Below are positions 34,222 to 43,541 of a stretch of 64,000 nt of DNA, piece by piece. Each line of letters starts with the position of its first letter. Position 1 is the stretch's first letter. The stretch comes from an uncultured Paenibacillaceae bacterium (GTDB taxonomy: Bacteria; Bacillota; Bacilli; Paenibacillales; DA-C8): NCBI GenBank assembly GCA_937957685.1, contig CALGAO010000007.1, positions 1 to 64,000 on the forward strand, read 5' to 3'. The notes under the pieces are model-generated. The model ran no database searches. It saw nothing but the letters and a program-made list of their open reading frames with translations, and had not been told where the DNA came from. The translations under genes were made by a program, and so were the position numbers.

Positions 34222-35282
34222 AATGTCAAGAGGTGATGGAATACATGCAGCGTCAGCTGGACCTGGATCTGACAGACTCCGAACAGCAACTGCTCGATGC
34301 GCATCTGGAGACGTGCGCCTCCTGCCGCGTCATGATGGAAAGGCTCCAGCGGCTGACAAGTGAATTGTCGAGCTTGCCCAAGGTACATCCGCCCGTAAGC
34401 CTGGTCGATGCGATCCTGCCGAAGCTGGAGGAGATCGACCGGGCCAGACAGTTAACCGTAACAGGCGCAGTCCAGCCGGCAGCGGCTGATCAGACGGAAG
34501 ATGCACGGCTGGCGAACAGACGGAATCACAGAGCGAATCGCATCTCCTACAAGGTGCTCGGAGGCGTTGTGGCGGCGGGACTGCTGCTGGGCATCGCCAT
34601 CGTCAACCTGGATCAGGATTCGATGCAAGTGGCGGACCAGGCGATGTCCGGTTCGTCCTCATACAGCCAGGCGAACATGGCGCTCATGAATGTCGCGACC
34701 AGCTCGGCAGACAGCTCTGCGAGCGAGGAGGCTGAAGCAGCCGATGATGCTTCCGGTTTCGCGGCCTTGCCAGTTTATGAAATTTATGACCAGTCGTCCT
34801 CGTACGTGGCGGATTCCGAAGACAAGCCCGTCGGCATCCTGGCACCGTCGAGCGGGAGACAGGGGTTTCTCGGCATCCCGGTGACCAGTGGGCAATCCGG
34901 GGACCAGGCCGTTGGAACGGAAGAGCCGGCGGCGGAGCTGGGCAGCACGAGCAAGAGCGCAGCTGGCTTGACAGGAGAGAAGTCCGAATCGTTTGAAGTG
35001 GACATCAATCTGGAGGAGATCGGCACGACCATGGGCGGCTTCGAAGGCTCTGTTGGTCTGGCCTCACCGGAAGGCACCTACTCCGTTTTCATCGAAAATG
35101 GTTCGGTCGTCATACTGGACAGCAACCATGAGCGGACCTACATCTCCCAATCCTTTGGCGATGCCGAGGTATACGGACTGGAGTGGATGGACGACAGCCG
35201 TCTGACCTTCAAGGTGCTGACAGATGAAGGTGAACAGGCTTATTATATCGATCTCGACGATCGTTCGGAAGGGCGAATGTAA
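34218..35282 (+). CDS. Zinc-finger membrane anti-sigma factor
   Basis: 354 residues. The cytoplasmic part carries the ZAS motif His29-x3-Cys33-x2-Cys36, with an additional Cys3; a single membrane helix spans ~111-131; the outside part (~135-354) is Ser/Ala/Glu-rich, then folds into a beta-type C-terminus (YSVFIENGSVVILDSNHERTYIS). It should hold the upstream sigma factor at the membrane until signal-dependent cleavage. Coupled to the sigma gene by ATGA. Its last base overlaps the holA start (TAATG). Confidence 0.88.
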   Translation: MKCQEVMEYMQRQLDLDLTDSEQQLLDAHLETCASCRVMMERLQRLTSELSSLPKVHPPVSLVDAILPKLEEIDRARQLTVTGAVQPAAADQTEDARLANRRNHRANRISYKVLGGVVAAGLLLGIAIVNLDQDSMQVADQAMSGSSSYSQANMALMNVATSSADSSASEEAEAADDASGFAALPVYEIYDQSSSYVADSEDKPVGILAPSSGRQGFLGIPVTSGQSGDQAVGTEEPAAELGSTSKSAAGLTGEKSESFEVDINLEEIGTTMGGFEGSVGLASPEGTYSVFIENGSVVILDSNHERTYISQSFGDAEVYGLEWMDDSRLTFKVLTDEGEQAYYIDLDDRSEGRM

Positions 35283-36313
35283 TGGCTCCGGCGAGCGCTG
35301 ATCAATTGCTGAATGAAGCGATGTCCGGCAAGGTGCGCCCCGTATACGTCTGCTTCGGTACGGAGGAATACATGCTCGGCAGGTTCGTCGAGCGGTTGAC
35401 GAACATGCTCCTGCCCGATGAGGCCAGGGAGTTCTCTTTTAGCAAACATGACCTGACGCAGACCGATCTGGATGCCGTGCTGGACGATGCGGAGACAGCG
35501 TCCCTGTGGTCGGAGCGCAAGGTGATCCTGGCCAGGCATGCGGTATTCTTCACCGGGGCGAAACCGGTTGGCAAGATCGAGCACGATACGGACAGACTGG
35601 GCGCCTATCTGGAATCGCCGTCCGAACAGAGCGTCATCATCTTCACCGTTCACGCGGATAAGCTCGACGAACGCAAGAAAATCGTCAAACAGCTGAAATC
35701 CGCGGGATGCGTCGTATCCTTCAACGAGCTGTCGGAGAAGGAGCTGAGAAGCTGGGTGGAGCAGCAGGCGGATGAGGCCGGTTGCCGCTTCGCTCCTGGA
35801 GCCGTTGAGCGGCTGGCGCTGCTTGCCGGCACCGATCTCCAGACGCTGAAGAGCGAGATCGACAAGCTGACGCTCTATGTGAGGGAGAAGGGGATCATAT
35901 CTGCAGAAGATATTGAGCGGCTGGTCGTCAGCAATTCCGAGCAGACGGTCTTCATGCTGGTGGAGGAAGCGGTCAGGAGGCATCCGGACCGGGCTCTCTC
36001 GATGCTCCATGAGCTGCTCATGCGGCGCGAGGAGCCGATCAAGATCCTGGCGCTGATCGCCAGGCAGTTCCGCATCATGCTGCAGGTGAAACAGCTCTTC
36101 GAACAAGGCTATTCGCATCAGCAGATCGGGAGCATGATCGGCCTCCATCCGTATCCGGTGAAGCTGGCGCATGAACAGAGCCGCGCATACAGCCTGCAAC
36201 GGTTGATGCGCTGCCTCGCGAAGCTCGCGGATCTGGACCATCAGATGAAGAAGGGACTCATCGACAAACGGCTGGGGCTGGAGCTGTTCGTGCTGGAACT
36301 GGCCGCATCCTGA
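35282..36313 (+). CDS. holA: DNA polymerase III delta subunit
   Basis: 343 residues of the HolA (YqeN) family, the clamp-loader subunit that opens the beta ring. Recognised from VYVCFGTEEYMLGRFVERL, the AAA-like middle and the C-terminal KILALIARQFRIMLQVKQL. Start overlaps the anti-sigma stop by one base. In Bacillus subtilis it follows comEC and faces rpsT; here the sigma/anti-sigma pair lies between. Confidence 0.93.
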   Translation: MAPASADQLLNEAMSGKVRPVYVCFGTEEYMLGRFVERLTNMLLPDEAREFSFSKHDLTQTDLDAVLDDAETASLWSERKVILARHAVFFTGAKPVGKIEHDTDRLGAYLESPSEQSVIIFTVHADKLDERKKIVKQLKSAGCVVSFNELSEKELRSWVEQQADEAGCRFAPGAVERLALLAGTDLQTLKSEIDKLTLYVREKGIISAEDIERLVVSNSEQTVFMLVEEAVRRHPDRALSMLHELLMRREEPIKILALIARQFRIMLQVKQLFEQGYSHQQIGSMIGLHPYPVKLAHEQSRAYSLQRLMRCLAKLADLDHQMKKGLIDKRLGLELFVLELAAS

Positions 36314-36354
36314 TCAGGGGCGATCCGAAAGGTCAGCCCCTTTCGCCATCACAC

Positions 36355-36412
36355 GGAAAAGAGGCCGTCCCTGAAAGTCGTTGAAGACTTTCCGGACGGC
36401 CTCTTCATATGT
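36355..36412. terminator. Bidirectional terminator between holA and rpsT
   Basis: GAGGCCGTCC (36361-36370) pairs with GGACGGCCTC (36394-36403), and inside it GAAAGTC with GACTTTC. It has A residues on the left and T-rich sequence on the right, so it can end transcription of holA (plus) and rpsT (minus). Confidence 0.75.
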
Positions 36413-36425
36413 TTCCATCATGTCA

Positions 36426-36698
36426 TCAGGCTTGCTTCAGAAGTGCGTTTACTTTCTTCGCAAGTTTCGATTTCTTGTTAGCGGCAGCGTTCTTATGAAT
36501 CAAGCCCTTGGATGCGGCTGTGTCCAGCTTCTTCGAAGCGTAGACCAGAGCTGCCTTGGCTTTCTCAATATCGTTATTCGCCACAGCTGTTTCTACTGCC
36601 TTAACAGCAGTGCGAAGAGCAGACTTCTGCGAAGCGTTTTGCAGACGGCGTTTTTCGCTTTGCTTCACGCGCTTGATGGCGGACTTAATGTTTGGCAT
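36426..36698 (-). CDS. rpsT: 30S ribosomal protein S20
   Basis: 90 residues, Lys/Ala-rich helical protein: MPNIKSAIKRVKQSEKRR at the N-terminus and KGLIHKNAAANKKSKLAKK near the end. Binds 16S rRNA. GGAGGTG lies upstream of the ATG. Placed against holA and divergent from gpr, exactly as in Bacillus subtilis. Confidence 0.98.
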   Translation of the reverse strand: MPNIKSAIKRVKQSEKRRLQNASQKSALRTAVKAVETAVANNDIEKAKAALVYASKKLDTAASKGLIHKNAAANKKSKLAKKVNALLKQA

Positions 36699-36753
36699 GC
36701 TGATTCACCTCCAACCTTGCACATACGATTCGTCTCGTGTCACAACTTTAAGT

Positions 36754-36782
36754 ATTCTAACATGTGGTTATGCAAAAAGCAA
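36754..36782 (-). promoter_or_regulatory. Promoter of rpsT
   Basis: On the minus strand TTGCTT (36782-36777), a 17-base spacer and TAGAAT (36759-36754), 56 bases from the start codon. Confidence 0.55.
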
Positions 36783-36835
36783 CAGAATTTCTCCTGATAG
36801 AGTGAGGTGGATGCGGCCCAACCACGGCTGATCCC

Positions 36836-36865
36836 GCATAATCCACGGCAGGCTGTTGCACAATA
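36836..36865 (+). promoter_or_regulatory. Candidate sigma-G promoter of gpr
   Basis: GCATA (36836-36840), exactly 18 bases, then CACAATA (36859-36865). This fits the forespore consensus GHATR-N18-CATNHTA except for one base. gpr is a known sigma-F/sigma-G gene. Confidence 0.5.
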
Positions 36866-36908
36866 AGGTCAGTCAATGTGTCAATCTTCCGAGCAAAGGA
36901 GAACCGCA

Positions 36909-37976
36909 ATGAATCAGTCGAAACATAAAGCTCTGTTCAGCGAGCATCCGGATCAGAAGGAGTGGAATCTGGATCAGGAGCTGAACCAAAGGTCCACGCA
37001 GCTCGACCTGGCCCTGGAAGCGAAGGAGCTCGCGAGCAGCACGCGCGGCCTAAGCGACGAACTGCCCGGCGTACATACGGAGATATGGGAAGAGGAAGGG
37101 ATCAGGATCACGCGCATCAAGGTGCAGAATGAGGAGGGCTCGCGCGCGATCGGCAAACTGCCCGGGCATTATATCACGATAGAGGTCCCGGGGCTCAGGC
37201 GCAAGGACACGAAGCTGCAGGACAGGGTCGCGACCTGCTTCGCCCAGGAGTTCGAACGCTTCCTGGACCATCTGAAAGTTCCGAAGGATGCCAAGGTGCT
37301 GATCATCGGACTCGGCAACTGGAACGTCACACCGGACGCGCTGGGGCCGCTGGTGGTCGAGAACACCATGGTCACCCGACATTATTTTGAGCTCATGCCG
37401 GATCAGGTTCATCCCGGTTACCGCCAGGTCAGCGCCGTGGCGCCGGGCGTGCTGGGCACGACCGGCATTGAGACGAGCGACATCGTCCATGCGCTCGTCG
37501 AGAAGCTGAAGCCGGATCTGGTGATCGCAGTCGATTCCCTCGCCTCCAAGGCGCTGGAGCGGGTCAACACGACGATCCAGATCGCCGATACGGGCATCCA
37601 TCCGGGATCGGGGATCGGCAACAAGCGCAAGGGATTGACGAAGCAGGATCTTGGCGTCGATGTGATTGCCATCGGCGTGCCCACCGTGGTCTATGCGTCC
37701 ACGATCGTCACGAGCACGATGGACATGCTGATCCGCCATTTCAAGCGAAGAACCGACAACACCAAGCAGATCTTCGGGCTCATGGACCAGCTGTCCGAAG
37801 CGGAACGCCTGGAGCTGATCAAGGAAGTGCTGAATCCGATCGGACACGATCTGCTCGTTACGCCGAAGGAGATCGACGAATTCATCGAAGACATCGCCAA
37901 CATCATCGCCAGCGGCCTGAATGCCGCCCTGCATGAAGCGGTGGATTCCTCGAATGTCGCCGCCTATACGCATTGA
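36909..37976 (+). CDS. gpr: Germination protease GPR
   Basis: 355-residue zymogen of peptidase family A25, which degrades small acid-soluble spore proteins during germination. Conserved parts: the propeptide end (DLALEAKELA), VLIIGLGNWNVTPDALGP, GTTGIETSDIV, and AVDSLASKALERVNTTIQI. ATG at 36909 has AAGGAG seven bases upstream. Divergent from rpsT and followed by spoIIP, the standard sporulation pair. Confidence 0.97.
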   Translation: MNQSKHKALFSEHPDQKEWNLDQELNQRSTQLDLALEAKELASSTRGLSDELPGVHTEIWEEEGIRITRIKVQNEEGSRAIGKLPGHYITIEVPGLRRKDTKLQDRVATCFAQEFERFLDHLKVPKDAKVLIIGLGNWNVTPDALGPLVVENTMVTRHYFELMPDQVHPGYRQVSAVAPGVLGTTGIETSDIVHALVEKLKPDLVIAVDSLASKALERVNTTIQIADTGIHPGSGIGNKRKGLTKQDLGVDVIAIGVPTVVYASTIVTSTMDMLIRHFKRRTDNTKQIFGLMDQLSEAERLELIKEVLNPIGHDLLVTPKEIDEFIEDIANIIASGLNAALHEAVDSSNVAAYTH

Positions 37977-38097
37977 GAGAGTGCGGACGCAACGGAAAGA
38001 GGCGATGGACATGTGCCGGTCGGTATGGACGCCCGACCTGACTGGCAAGATGGGTGACGCTGCAGGTTGCGCGACAGTTGAATCGACATTCCCCGGA

Positions 38098-38134
38098 AGG
38101 AGAGAGGCCTGACCCGCCCTCTCCTGTCTTTTTG
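38098..38134 (+). terminator. Possible terminator after gpr
   Basis: AGGAGAG (38098-38104) pairs with CTCTCCT (38119-38125), followed by GTCTTTTT. Moderate strength; it would separate gpr from spoIIP. Confidence 0.55.
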
Positions 38135-38233
38135 GCTTGCGATGATTTGCTATACATGGTTCTATCTGGCCCTTACACTTCATAGATTGGTTACTAGATT
38201 AAGAGTCTATGAAGCCTGAGGAGGTAGAACAGG

Positions 38234-39541
38234 ATGCAGTCAGGGACAAGCTCACACCATACAGGAAATGCATGGACATCGGACAGGCAGTTGATCGCTT
38301 ACGGCAAGTTGCTCGTTCTGCTCGCGGCAGGGACATTTACCCTGGTGGTCGTGATCGGATTCGTGGCATGGCTGAATGGCACGCTCTGGCGATCGACCAA
38401 TGAGACGCTGCTCGCTATGACCGGCGCCATCCCGGAGGACGTGCTCGTCGACGTGCTGGAGGCCGAATTGGGAGGCGTGCGCACCACTAGCGAGGACGAA
38501 GGCGGCATGGCCGTCCAGGCCTCGAGGCGGCTGATCAGGCTGCTGACCGGCATCGATCCGGTCGATGCGCGCAGCGTGCTGGCGGCCGAGATCACCGGAC
38601 TGGCAGCGGCGAGCAAGGCTCCGGCGGATCCGCGAGACCAGCCGGAACCATCAGAGCCGATCGGTCAACCGCCCTCTCCCGGAGTCCTTCTGCCCGGTCA
38701 GGCTGACGAGCCGTCATCGCCGGTTGCCGGGCAGGCCGAGCCGGTCGAAGAACAGAAGGAAGGGGTCGAGGATGAGGAGCTTCCGGAGCTCGATATTCCT
38801 GTCTCGGCAGGTCTGGAGGAGCGGCGGAGAGTGAAGGTCTTCATCTATCACTCACACAACCGGGAATCCTGGGTGCCGGAGCTGGAGGGGGTCAAGCATG
38901 CGAATCAGGCTTACGATGAGGAGATCAACATCACGCTGCTGGGCAAGCGGCTGGCCGAGAGGCTGGAGGAGGAGGGCATCGGCACGAAGGTGTCGACCAA
39001 GGATTATCCATCCGCCATCAAGGACTTCAATTACAATCATTCCTACGCCTATTCGTTCAAGACCGTTCAGGAAGCGGCCATCACCTATCCCGAGCTGCAA
39101 TATTACTTCGACATCCATCGCGATTCGCAGAAGCGGAGCCTGACGACGACCACCATCGACGGAGCGGAATATGCCCAGGTCTATTTCATCATCGGCAAGC
39201 AGAATCCGAACTGGCAGGAGAACGAAGCGTTCGCCAGGAGGATTCACGACAGGCTGGAGGAGCGGTATCCGGGTCTATCGCGCGGCATTTTGGGGAAAAA
39301 TGCACAAACAGGAAACGGCGAATACAATCAGCACATATCCCCCAACGCCATCCTGATCGAGATCGGCGGACCGGAGAATACGCTCGAAGAGTCCTATCGG
39401 ACCATCGATGTGCTCGCCGAGGTGCTGTCCGGTCTGCTCATGGATGCGAAGAAGGCGGACGCGCCGGTGGCGCCGGGCGAGATCGTGGCAGCATCGGCGC
39501 AAACGACGGTGCAAACAGATGGGAGGGCCAGGAATGAATGA
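38234..39541 (+). CDS. spoIIP: Stage II sporulation protein P
   Basis: 435 residues: a short cytoplasmic start, a membrane helix (~25-47), a Pro/Glu-rich linker (~130-190) and the SpoIIP amidase/endopeptidase domain, with His206 and His208 (YHSHNRESWVPEL), FDIHRDSQ and a conserved C-terminal ILIEIGGPENTLEES. With SpoIIM and SpoIID it thins septal peptidoglycan to drive engulfment. GAGGAGGT precedes the ATG. The C-terminal end overlaps the following small gene. Confidence 0.95.
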   Translation: MQSGTSSHHTGNAWTSDRQLIAYGKLLVLLAAGTFTLVVVIGFVAWLNGTLWRSTNETLLAMTGAIPEDVLVDVLEAELGGVRTTSEDEGGMAVQASRRLIRLLTGIDPVDARSVLAAEITGLAAASKAPADPRDQPEPSEPIGQPPSPGVLLPGQADEPSSPVAGQAEPVEEQKEGVEDEELPELDIPVSAGLEERRRVKVFIYHSHNRESWVPELEGVKHANQAYDEEINITLLGKRLAERLEEEGIGTKVSTKDYPSAIKDFNYNHSYAYSFKTVQEAAITYPELQYYFDIHRDSQKRSLTTTTIDGAEYAQVYFIIGKQNPNWQENEAFARRIHDRLEERYPGLSRGILGKNAQTGNGEYNQHISPNAILIEIGGPENTLEESYRTIDVLAEVLSGLLMDAKKADAPVAPGEIVAASAQTTVQTDGRARNE

Positions 39542-39923
39542 CATCTGGAAATTCTGCATCCGCATGGGGATCGTCGGGCTGCTGGTCTGCTTCGGCATCT
39601 TCTACGGCGTCGATCTGGCGACCCATGGACTGGGCGAGACAAGCGGCAGAAGCATCGGCGTAAGCCCAGGAACCTCCGGGGAGTGGACCGGGCAAGGCCC
39701 GGGAGAGGTGGCGGGAACGACGGACCCGCAGCAGACCGGCAACGCGGATCGTGGTGAAGGCCAGGACCCGTATCCATATCGGCCGCCTTATGATCCCTTG
39801 ACTCCGGCGCAGGAGCCGACGCTGGTCAGCCTGCTCGCGGATGTGACCGGCAACGTGCTGCAGAGAACCGCGCGCGGCAGCATCGAGCTGATCGTGTCGC
39901 TGTTCGACGGCATCCTTCACTAG
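39534..39923 (+). CDS. YqxA-like small membrane protein (DUF3679-type)
   Basis: 129 residues: one membrane helix at ~8-28 (IRMGIVGLLVCFGIFYGVDLA), a Gly/Pro-rich linker, and a C-terminal amphipathic stretch (SLLADVTGNVLQRTARGSI). The start overlaps the spoIIP stop by eight bases, with GGGAGGGCCAGGA upstream. In Bacillus subtilis yqxA follows spoIIP and has the same build. Identity rests on position and general architecture. Function is unknown. Confidence 0.7.
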   Translation: MNDIWKFCIRMGIVGLLVCFGIFYGVDLATHGLGETSGRSIGVSPGTSGEWTGQGPGEVAGTTDPQQTGNADRGEGQDPYPYRPPYDPLTPAQEPTLVSLLADVTGNVLQRTARGSIELIVSLFDGILH

Positions 39924-39940
39924 CCTGACTCTCTGGCATC

Positions 39941-39969
39941 TTTTAAACCCTTCCCATTACTGATATAAT
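39941..39969 (+). promoter_or_regulatory. Candidate promoter of lepA
   Basis: Perfect TATAAT (39964-39969) preceded by TGA, giving an extended -10, with a weak TTTTAA 17 bases upstream. It lies 28 bases before the lepA ATG; GGGGGG is the Shine-Dalgarno. Confidence 0.6.
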
Positions 39970-39996
39970 GATAATCAAATTTGTGGGGGGTCAGGC

Positions 39997-41811
39997 ATGA
40001 CGGACATTCACGAACGACAAAAGAAAATCAGGAACTTCTCAATCATCGCCCATATCGATCACGGCAAGTCGACGCTCGCAGACCGCATCCTGGAATATAC
40101 AGGCGCATTGACCTCTCGTGAGATGCAGGAGCAGGTGCTCGACCAGATGGATCTCGAGCGGGAACGGGGCATCACGATCAAGCTGACGGCGGTGCGTCTG
40201 TCCTACAAGGCGGACGACGGCGAAGAATATGTTCTGAATCTGATCGATACGCCGGGACACGTCGACTTCACTTATGAGGTATCGCGCAGTCTGGCGGCAT
40301 GCGAAGGGGCGCTGCTCGTCGTCGACGCGGCGCAGGGCATCGAGGCGCAGACGCTGGCGAATGTATATCTGGCACTGGACAACAATCTGGAGATCCTGCC
40401 GGTCATCAACAAGATCGACCTGCCAAGCGCCGAGCCGGAGCGCGTCAAGCAGGAGATCGAGGAGGTGATCGGTCTCGACGGGAGCGATGCGGTGCTTGCC
40501 TCAGCCAAAGCCGGCATCGGCATCAAGGAGATCCTGGAGCAGGTTGTGGCCAAGGTGCCCCCTCCTTCCGGCGATCCGGACAAGCCGCTGAAGGCGCTGA
40601 TCTTCGACTCGCACTATGATGCCTACAAGGGCGTCGTCGTCTACGTGCGGATCATGGACGGCTCGGTTCGCCCGGGCTCGCAGATCAAGATGTTCTCCAC
40701 CGGCAAGACCTTCGAGGTGATCGAGGTCGGCGTCTTCCGGCCGCGCATGACGACCGTTGACGAGCTTCATGTCGGCGATGTCGGCTTCATCGTGGCCGGC
40801 ATCAAGAATGTGAAGGATACGCGCGTCGGGGATACGATCACCGATGCGAAGAATCCGACGCCAGAACCGCTTCCGGGCTATCGGCGCATCAATCCGATGG
40901 TCTTCTGCGGGATGTATCCGATCGAATCGTCGGATTATGAGGATCTGCGCGAGGCGCTGGAGAAGCTGGCGCTCAACGATGCGTCGCTCCGCTTCGAGCC
41001 GGAGACCTCCTCGGCGCTTGGTTTCGGATTCCGCTGCGGCTTCCTCGGGCTGCTGCATATGGAGATCATCCAGGAGCGCATCGAACGGGAGTTCAATGTT
41101 CCGATCCTGACGACGGCGCCAAGCGTCGTCTACCGCGTCACGTTGACGAACGGTGAGGTCAGGGAGATCGAGAACCCTTCGCTCTATCCGGAGCAGGGCA
41201 AGATCGATTACGTGGAGGAGCCTTACGTCAAGGCGTCGATCATCGTGCCGAACGATTATGTCGGAGCGATCATGGAGCTGTGCCAGGGCAAGCGCGGCGA
41301 ATTTGTGAACATGGAATATCTGGACACCAATCGTGTCACCTTGACTTATGAGATTCCGTTATCCGAGATCGTATATGACTTCTTCGACCAACTGAAGTCC
41401 AGCACCAGAGGCTATGCTTCATTCGACTACGAGCTCGTCGGGTACAAGCGCTCGAACCTGGTGAAGATGGACATCCTGCTGAACGGTGAACAGGTGGATG
41501 CCCTGTCCTTCATCGTGCATCGGGACCGCGCCTACCATCGCGGCAAGGCGATCTGCGAGAAGCTGAAGGATCTCATCCCGCGCCAGATGTTCGAGGTGCC
41601 GATCCAGGCTGCGATCGGCCAGAAGATCATCTCGCGCGAGACGGTCAAGGCGATGCGCAAGAACGTGCTTGCCAAGTGTTATGGCGGCGACATTACCCGC
41701 AAGCGCAAGCTGCTCGAGAAGCAGAAGGAAGGCAAGAAGCGGATGAAGCAGGTCGGCAGCGTCGAAGTGCCGCAGGAGGCGTTCATGGCGGTGCTGAAAC
41801 TCGACAATTAG
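39997..41811 (+). CDS. lepA: Elongation factor 4 (LepA)
   Basis: 604-residue translational GTPase that acts on stalled or initiating ribosomes. AHIDHGKSTLADR (G1), RGITIK (G2), DTPGHVDF (G3), NKIDLP (G4) and the LepA-specific C-terminal domain ending in lysine-rich KRKLLEKQKEGKKRMK are intact. Upstream of hemW, as usual. Confidence 0.98.
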   Translation: MTDIHERQKKIRNFSIIAHIDHGKSTLADRILEYTGALTSREMQEQVLDQMDLERERGITIKLTAVRLSYKADDGEEYVLNLIDTPGHVDFTYEVSRSLAACEGALLVVDAAQGIEAQTLANVYLALDNNLEILPVINKIDLPSAEPERVKQEIEEVIGLDGSDAVLASAKAGIGIKEILEQVVAKVPPPSGDPDKPLKALIFDSHYDAYKGVVVYVRIMDGSVRPGSQIKMFSTGKTFEVIEVGVFRPRMTTVDELHVGDVGFIVAGIKNVKDTRVGDTITDAKNPTPEPLPGYRRINPMVFCGMYPIESSDYEDLREALEKLALNDASLRFEPETSSALGFGFRCGFLGLLHMEIIQERIEREFNVPILTTAPSVVYRVTLTNGEVREIENPSLYPEQGKIDYVEEPYVKASIIVPNDYVGAIMELCQGKRGEFVNMEYLDTNRVTLTYEIPLSEIVYDFFDQLKSSTRGYASFDYELVGYKRSNLVKMDILLNGEQVDALSFIVHRDRAYHRGKAICEKLKDLIPRQMFEVPIQAAIGQKIISRETVKAMRKNVLAKCYGGDITRKRKLLEKQKEGKKRMKQVGSVEVPQEAFMAVLKLDN

Positions 41812-41991
41812 CATATGGCGCCACTGACGAAGGAAGCATCGTCAGGCGCATCTACCATACGAACACCCAGGCAGGGGAAAGTTGTCAGCTGTGCCAGGAT
41901 GGCGACGCATGGCTGGCCCGACTTTCCCCTCCGTCTGTTTGAAGTTTGTCCGACAGGAAGGAGGCGGCGAAGGTTGCAGGAGACGAGCACG

Positions 41992-43143
41992 ATGAGCCCG
42001 CGAGCGGTGTATATCCACATCCCGTTCTGCACGAACAAATGCCACTATTGCGATTTCAACTCCGTGGTGCTGCAAGGCCAGCCGGTGATGGACTATCTCC
42101 AGGCCCTGGAGCGGGAGATGGCGTACACGGTGGAGAAGCTGCCGCCGCATACGATCGACACGATCTTCGTCGGCGGGGGAACGCCGACGGTGCTGACGCC
42201 GGAGCAGATGGCGCATTTCCTGCGCTCGGTGCGCGCCTGGTTCCCCGATCAGGCGGTGAACCTGGAATTCTCGATGGAGGCCAATCCGGGCACGGTGGAC
42301 GAGGAGAAGCTCGCGGCGATGAAGGAAGGCGGCGTGAACCGGATCAGCTTCGGCGTGCAATCCTTCGACAACCGGTTGCTGCACGACATCGGGCGCATTC
42401 ACGATACGTCGGATGTGTACCGCAGCCTCGAGGCGGCGCGCAAGGCAGGCTTCACCAACCTGTCGATCGATCTGATGTTCGGGCTGCCGAACCAGACGCT
42501 GGAGCAGCTCGATCATACGCTCTCGGCAGCGCTGGCGCTCGATCTGCCGCATTATTCGATCTACAGCCTGAAGGTGGAGGAGAATACGCTGTTCTACAAG
42601 CTGTATCAGCGGGACGAGCTGCCGCTGCCGGATGAGGATACGGAGCTCGAGATGTATCGCCTGATCATGGACCGGCTGCAGGCGGCCGGCTATGAGCAGT
42701 ACGAGATCAGCAACTTCGCCCGGCCGGGCTTCGAGAGCCTGCATAATATGACATACTGGCGCAATGAACCTTACTACGGCATCGGCGCAGGAGCGCACGG
42801 CTATGCGGCCAGGCTGCGCCATATGAACATCCGGGGCGTTCAGCCATATATCCGGGCGTGCCAGACGGGCCTTCCGCGGGCGGAGGAGCATCCCGTTTCC
42901 GAACAGGAAGCGATGGAGGATTTCATGATGGTGGGACTCCGCATGTTGCGCGGCGTGAGCAATGAAGATTTCCGAAGGCAGTTCGCGGTGTCGATGGAAG
43001 AGGCGTTTGGCCAGACGCTCTCCAGGCTGCTGACGCAAGGCTTGCTGGAACGCACGGAGGACGGATACAGGCTGAGCCGGCAGGGATTGATCTACGGCAA
43101 CGAGGTGTTCGGCGCCTTTCTCGGGGCGGTGGAGACCGGTTGA
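41992..43143 (+). CDS. hemW: Radical SAM heme chaperone HemW
   Basis: 383 residues. The radical SAM cluster Cys13-x3-Cys17-x2-Cys20 lies in IPFCTNKCHYCDFNS; GGGTPT, FSMEANPGTV and the C-terminal HemN domain (YEISNFARPGF, GIGAGAHGY) follow. Delivers heme to target proteins; it is not the coproporphyrinogen oxidase. ATG at 41992 with AGGAG nine bases upstream; a TTG at 41974, with GGAGG upstream, would add six residues. A weak hairpin (GGGGAAAGT 41874-41882 with ACTTTCCCC 41921-41929) separates it from lepA. Confidence 0.94.
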   Translation: MSPRAVYIHIPFCTNKCHYCDFNSVVLQGQPVMDYLQALEREMAYTVEKLPPHTIDTIFVGGGTPTVLTPEQMAHFLRSVRAWFPDQAVNLEFSMEANPGTVDEEKLAAMKEGGVNRISFGVQSFDNRLLHDIGRIHDTSDVYRSLEAARKAGFTNLSIDLMFGLPNQTLEQLDHTLSAALALDLPHYSIYSLKVEENTLFYKLYQRDELPLPDEDTELEMYRLIMDRLQAAGYEQYEISNFARPGFESLHNMTYWRNEPYYGIGAGAHGYAARLRHMNIRGVQPYIRACQTGLPRAEEHPVSEQEAMEDFMMVGLRMLRGVSNEDFRRQFAVSMEEAFGQTLSRLLTQGLLERTEDGYRLSRQGLIYGNEVFGAFLGAVETG

Positions 43144-43541
43144 GGGGTGCGGCGACAATCGGGCTGTGTCAGGCGCACGTCCAGGCAACATGAAGTTGTA
43201 AACGAGGTTTGCACATCCATCGAGAGCCGGGTCTTCTGCAGATGCATGGCATCACGATCTTGCACCGGGCTGCACCTGCTTCGACAAACCGATCTGCGGC
43301 CGATGCATGACACAGGACCGATGATCGTGCGAAAAGGCTGAAAGACGCGACAAAAACCGATTGCATAGTTATGCTGTGTGTTGTATATTTATCCCTATCT
43401 GCAATACCATTATCGCAATCGGACAAAGGACGGACAAGGTCTGACGGGCTGGCCCGCGAGGGATGTCAGGCAAGATGGCGCGCCTGACGTCGCAGGCAGA
43501 CTTCTTGGAAACTCAAGATACAGGGATACAGGTGGGGATGA
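43144..43541. other. Intergenic region upstream of the acetyltransferase
   Basis: 400 bases without a supported gene. The first 200 bases show no structure I can name and no terminator for hemW. The second half holds a promoter with an overlapping palindrome (43361-43389) and about 150 bases of leader. No hairpin with a T tract was found there. Confidence 0.5.
43361..43389 (+). promoter_or_regulatory. Promoter with overlapping ARG-box-like palindrome
   Basis: TTGCAT (43361-43366), 17 bases, TATATT (43384-43389). The -35 hexamer overlaps the palindrome GCATAGTTATGC (43363-43374); TGCATAGTTATGCT differs by one base from an ArgR/AhrC half-operator pattern TGCATnnnnATKCA. It precedes an ArgA-like acetyltransferase, which makes arginine control a reasonable guess. 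Confidence 0.5.

Noticed and set aside
41874..41945. Terminator between lepA and hemW
   Set aside because: The 9-base arms are 38 bases apart and no real T tract follows; kept only as a remark in the hemW entry.
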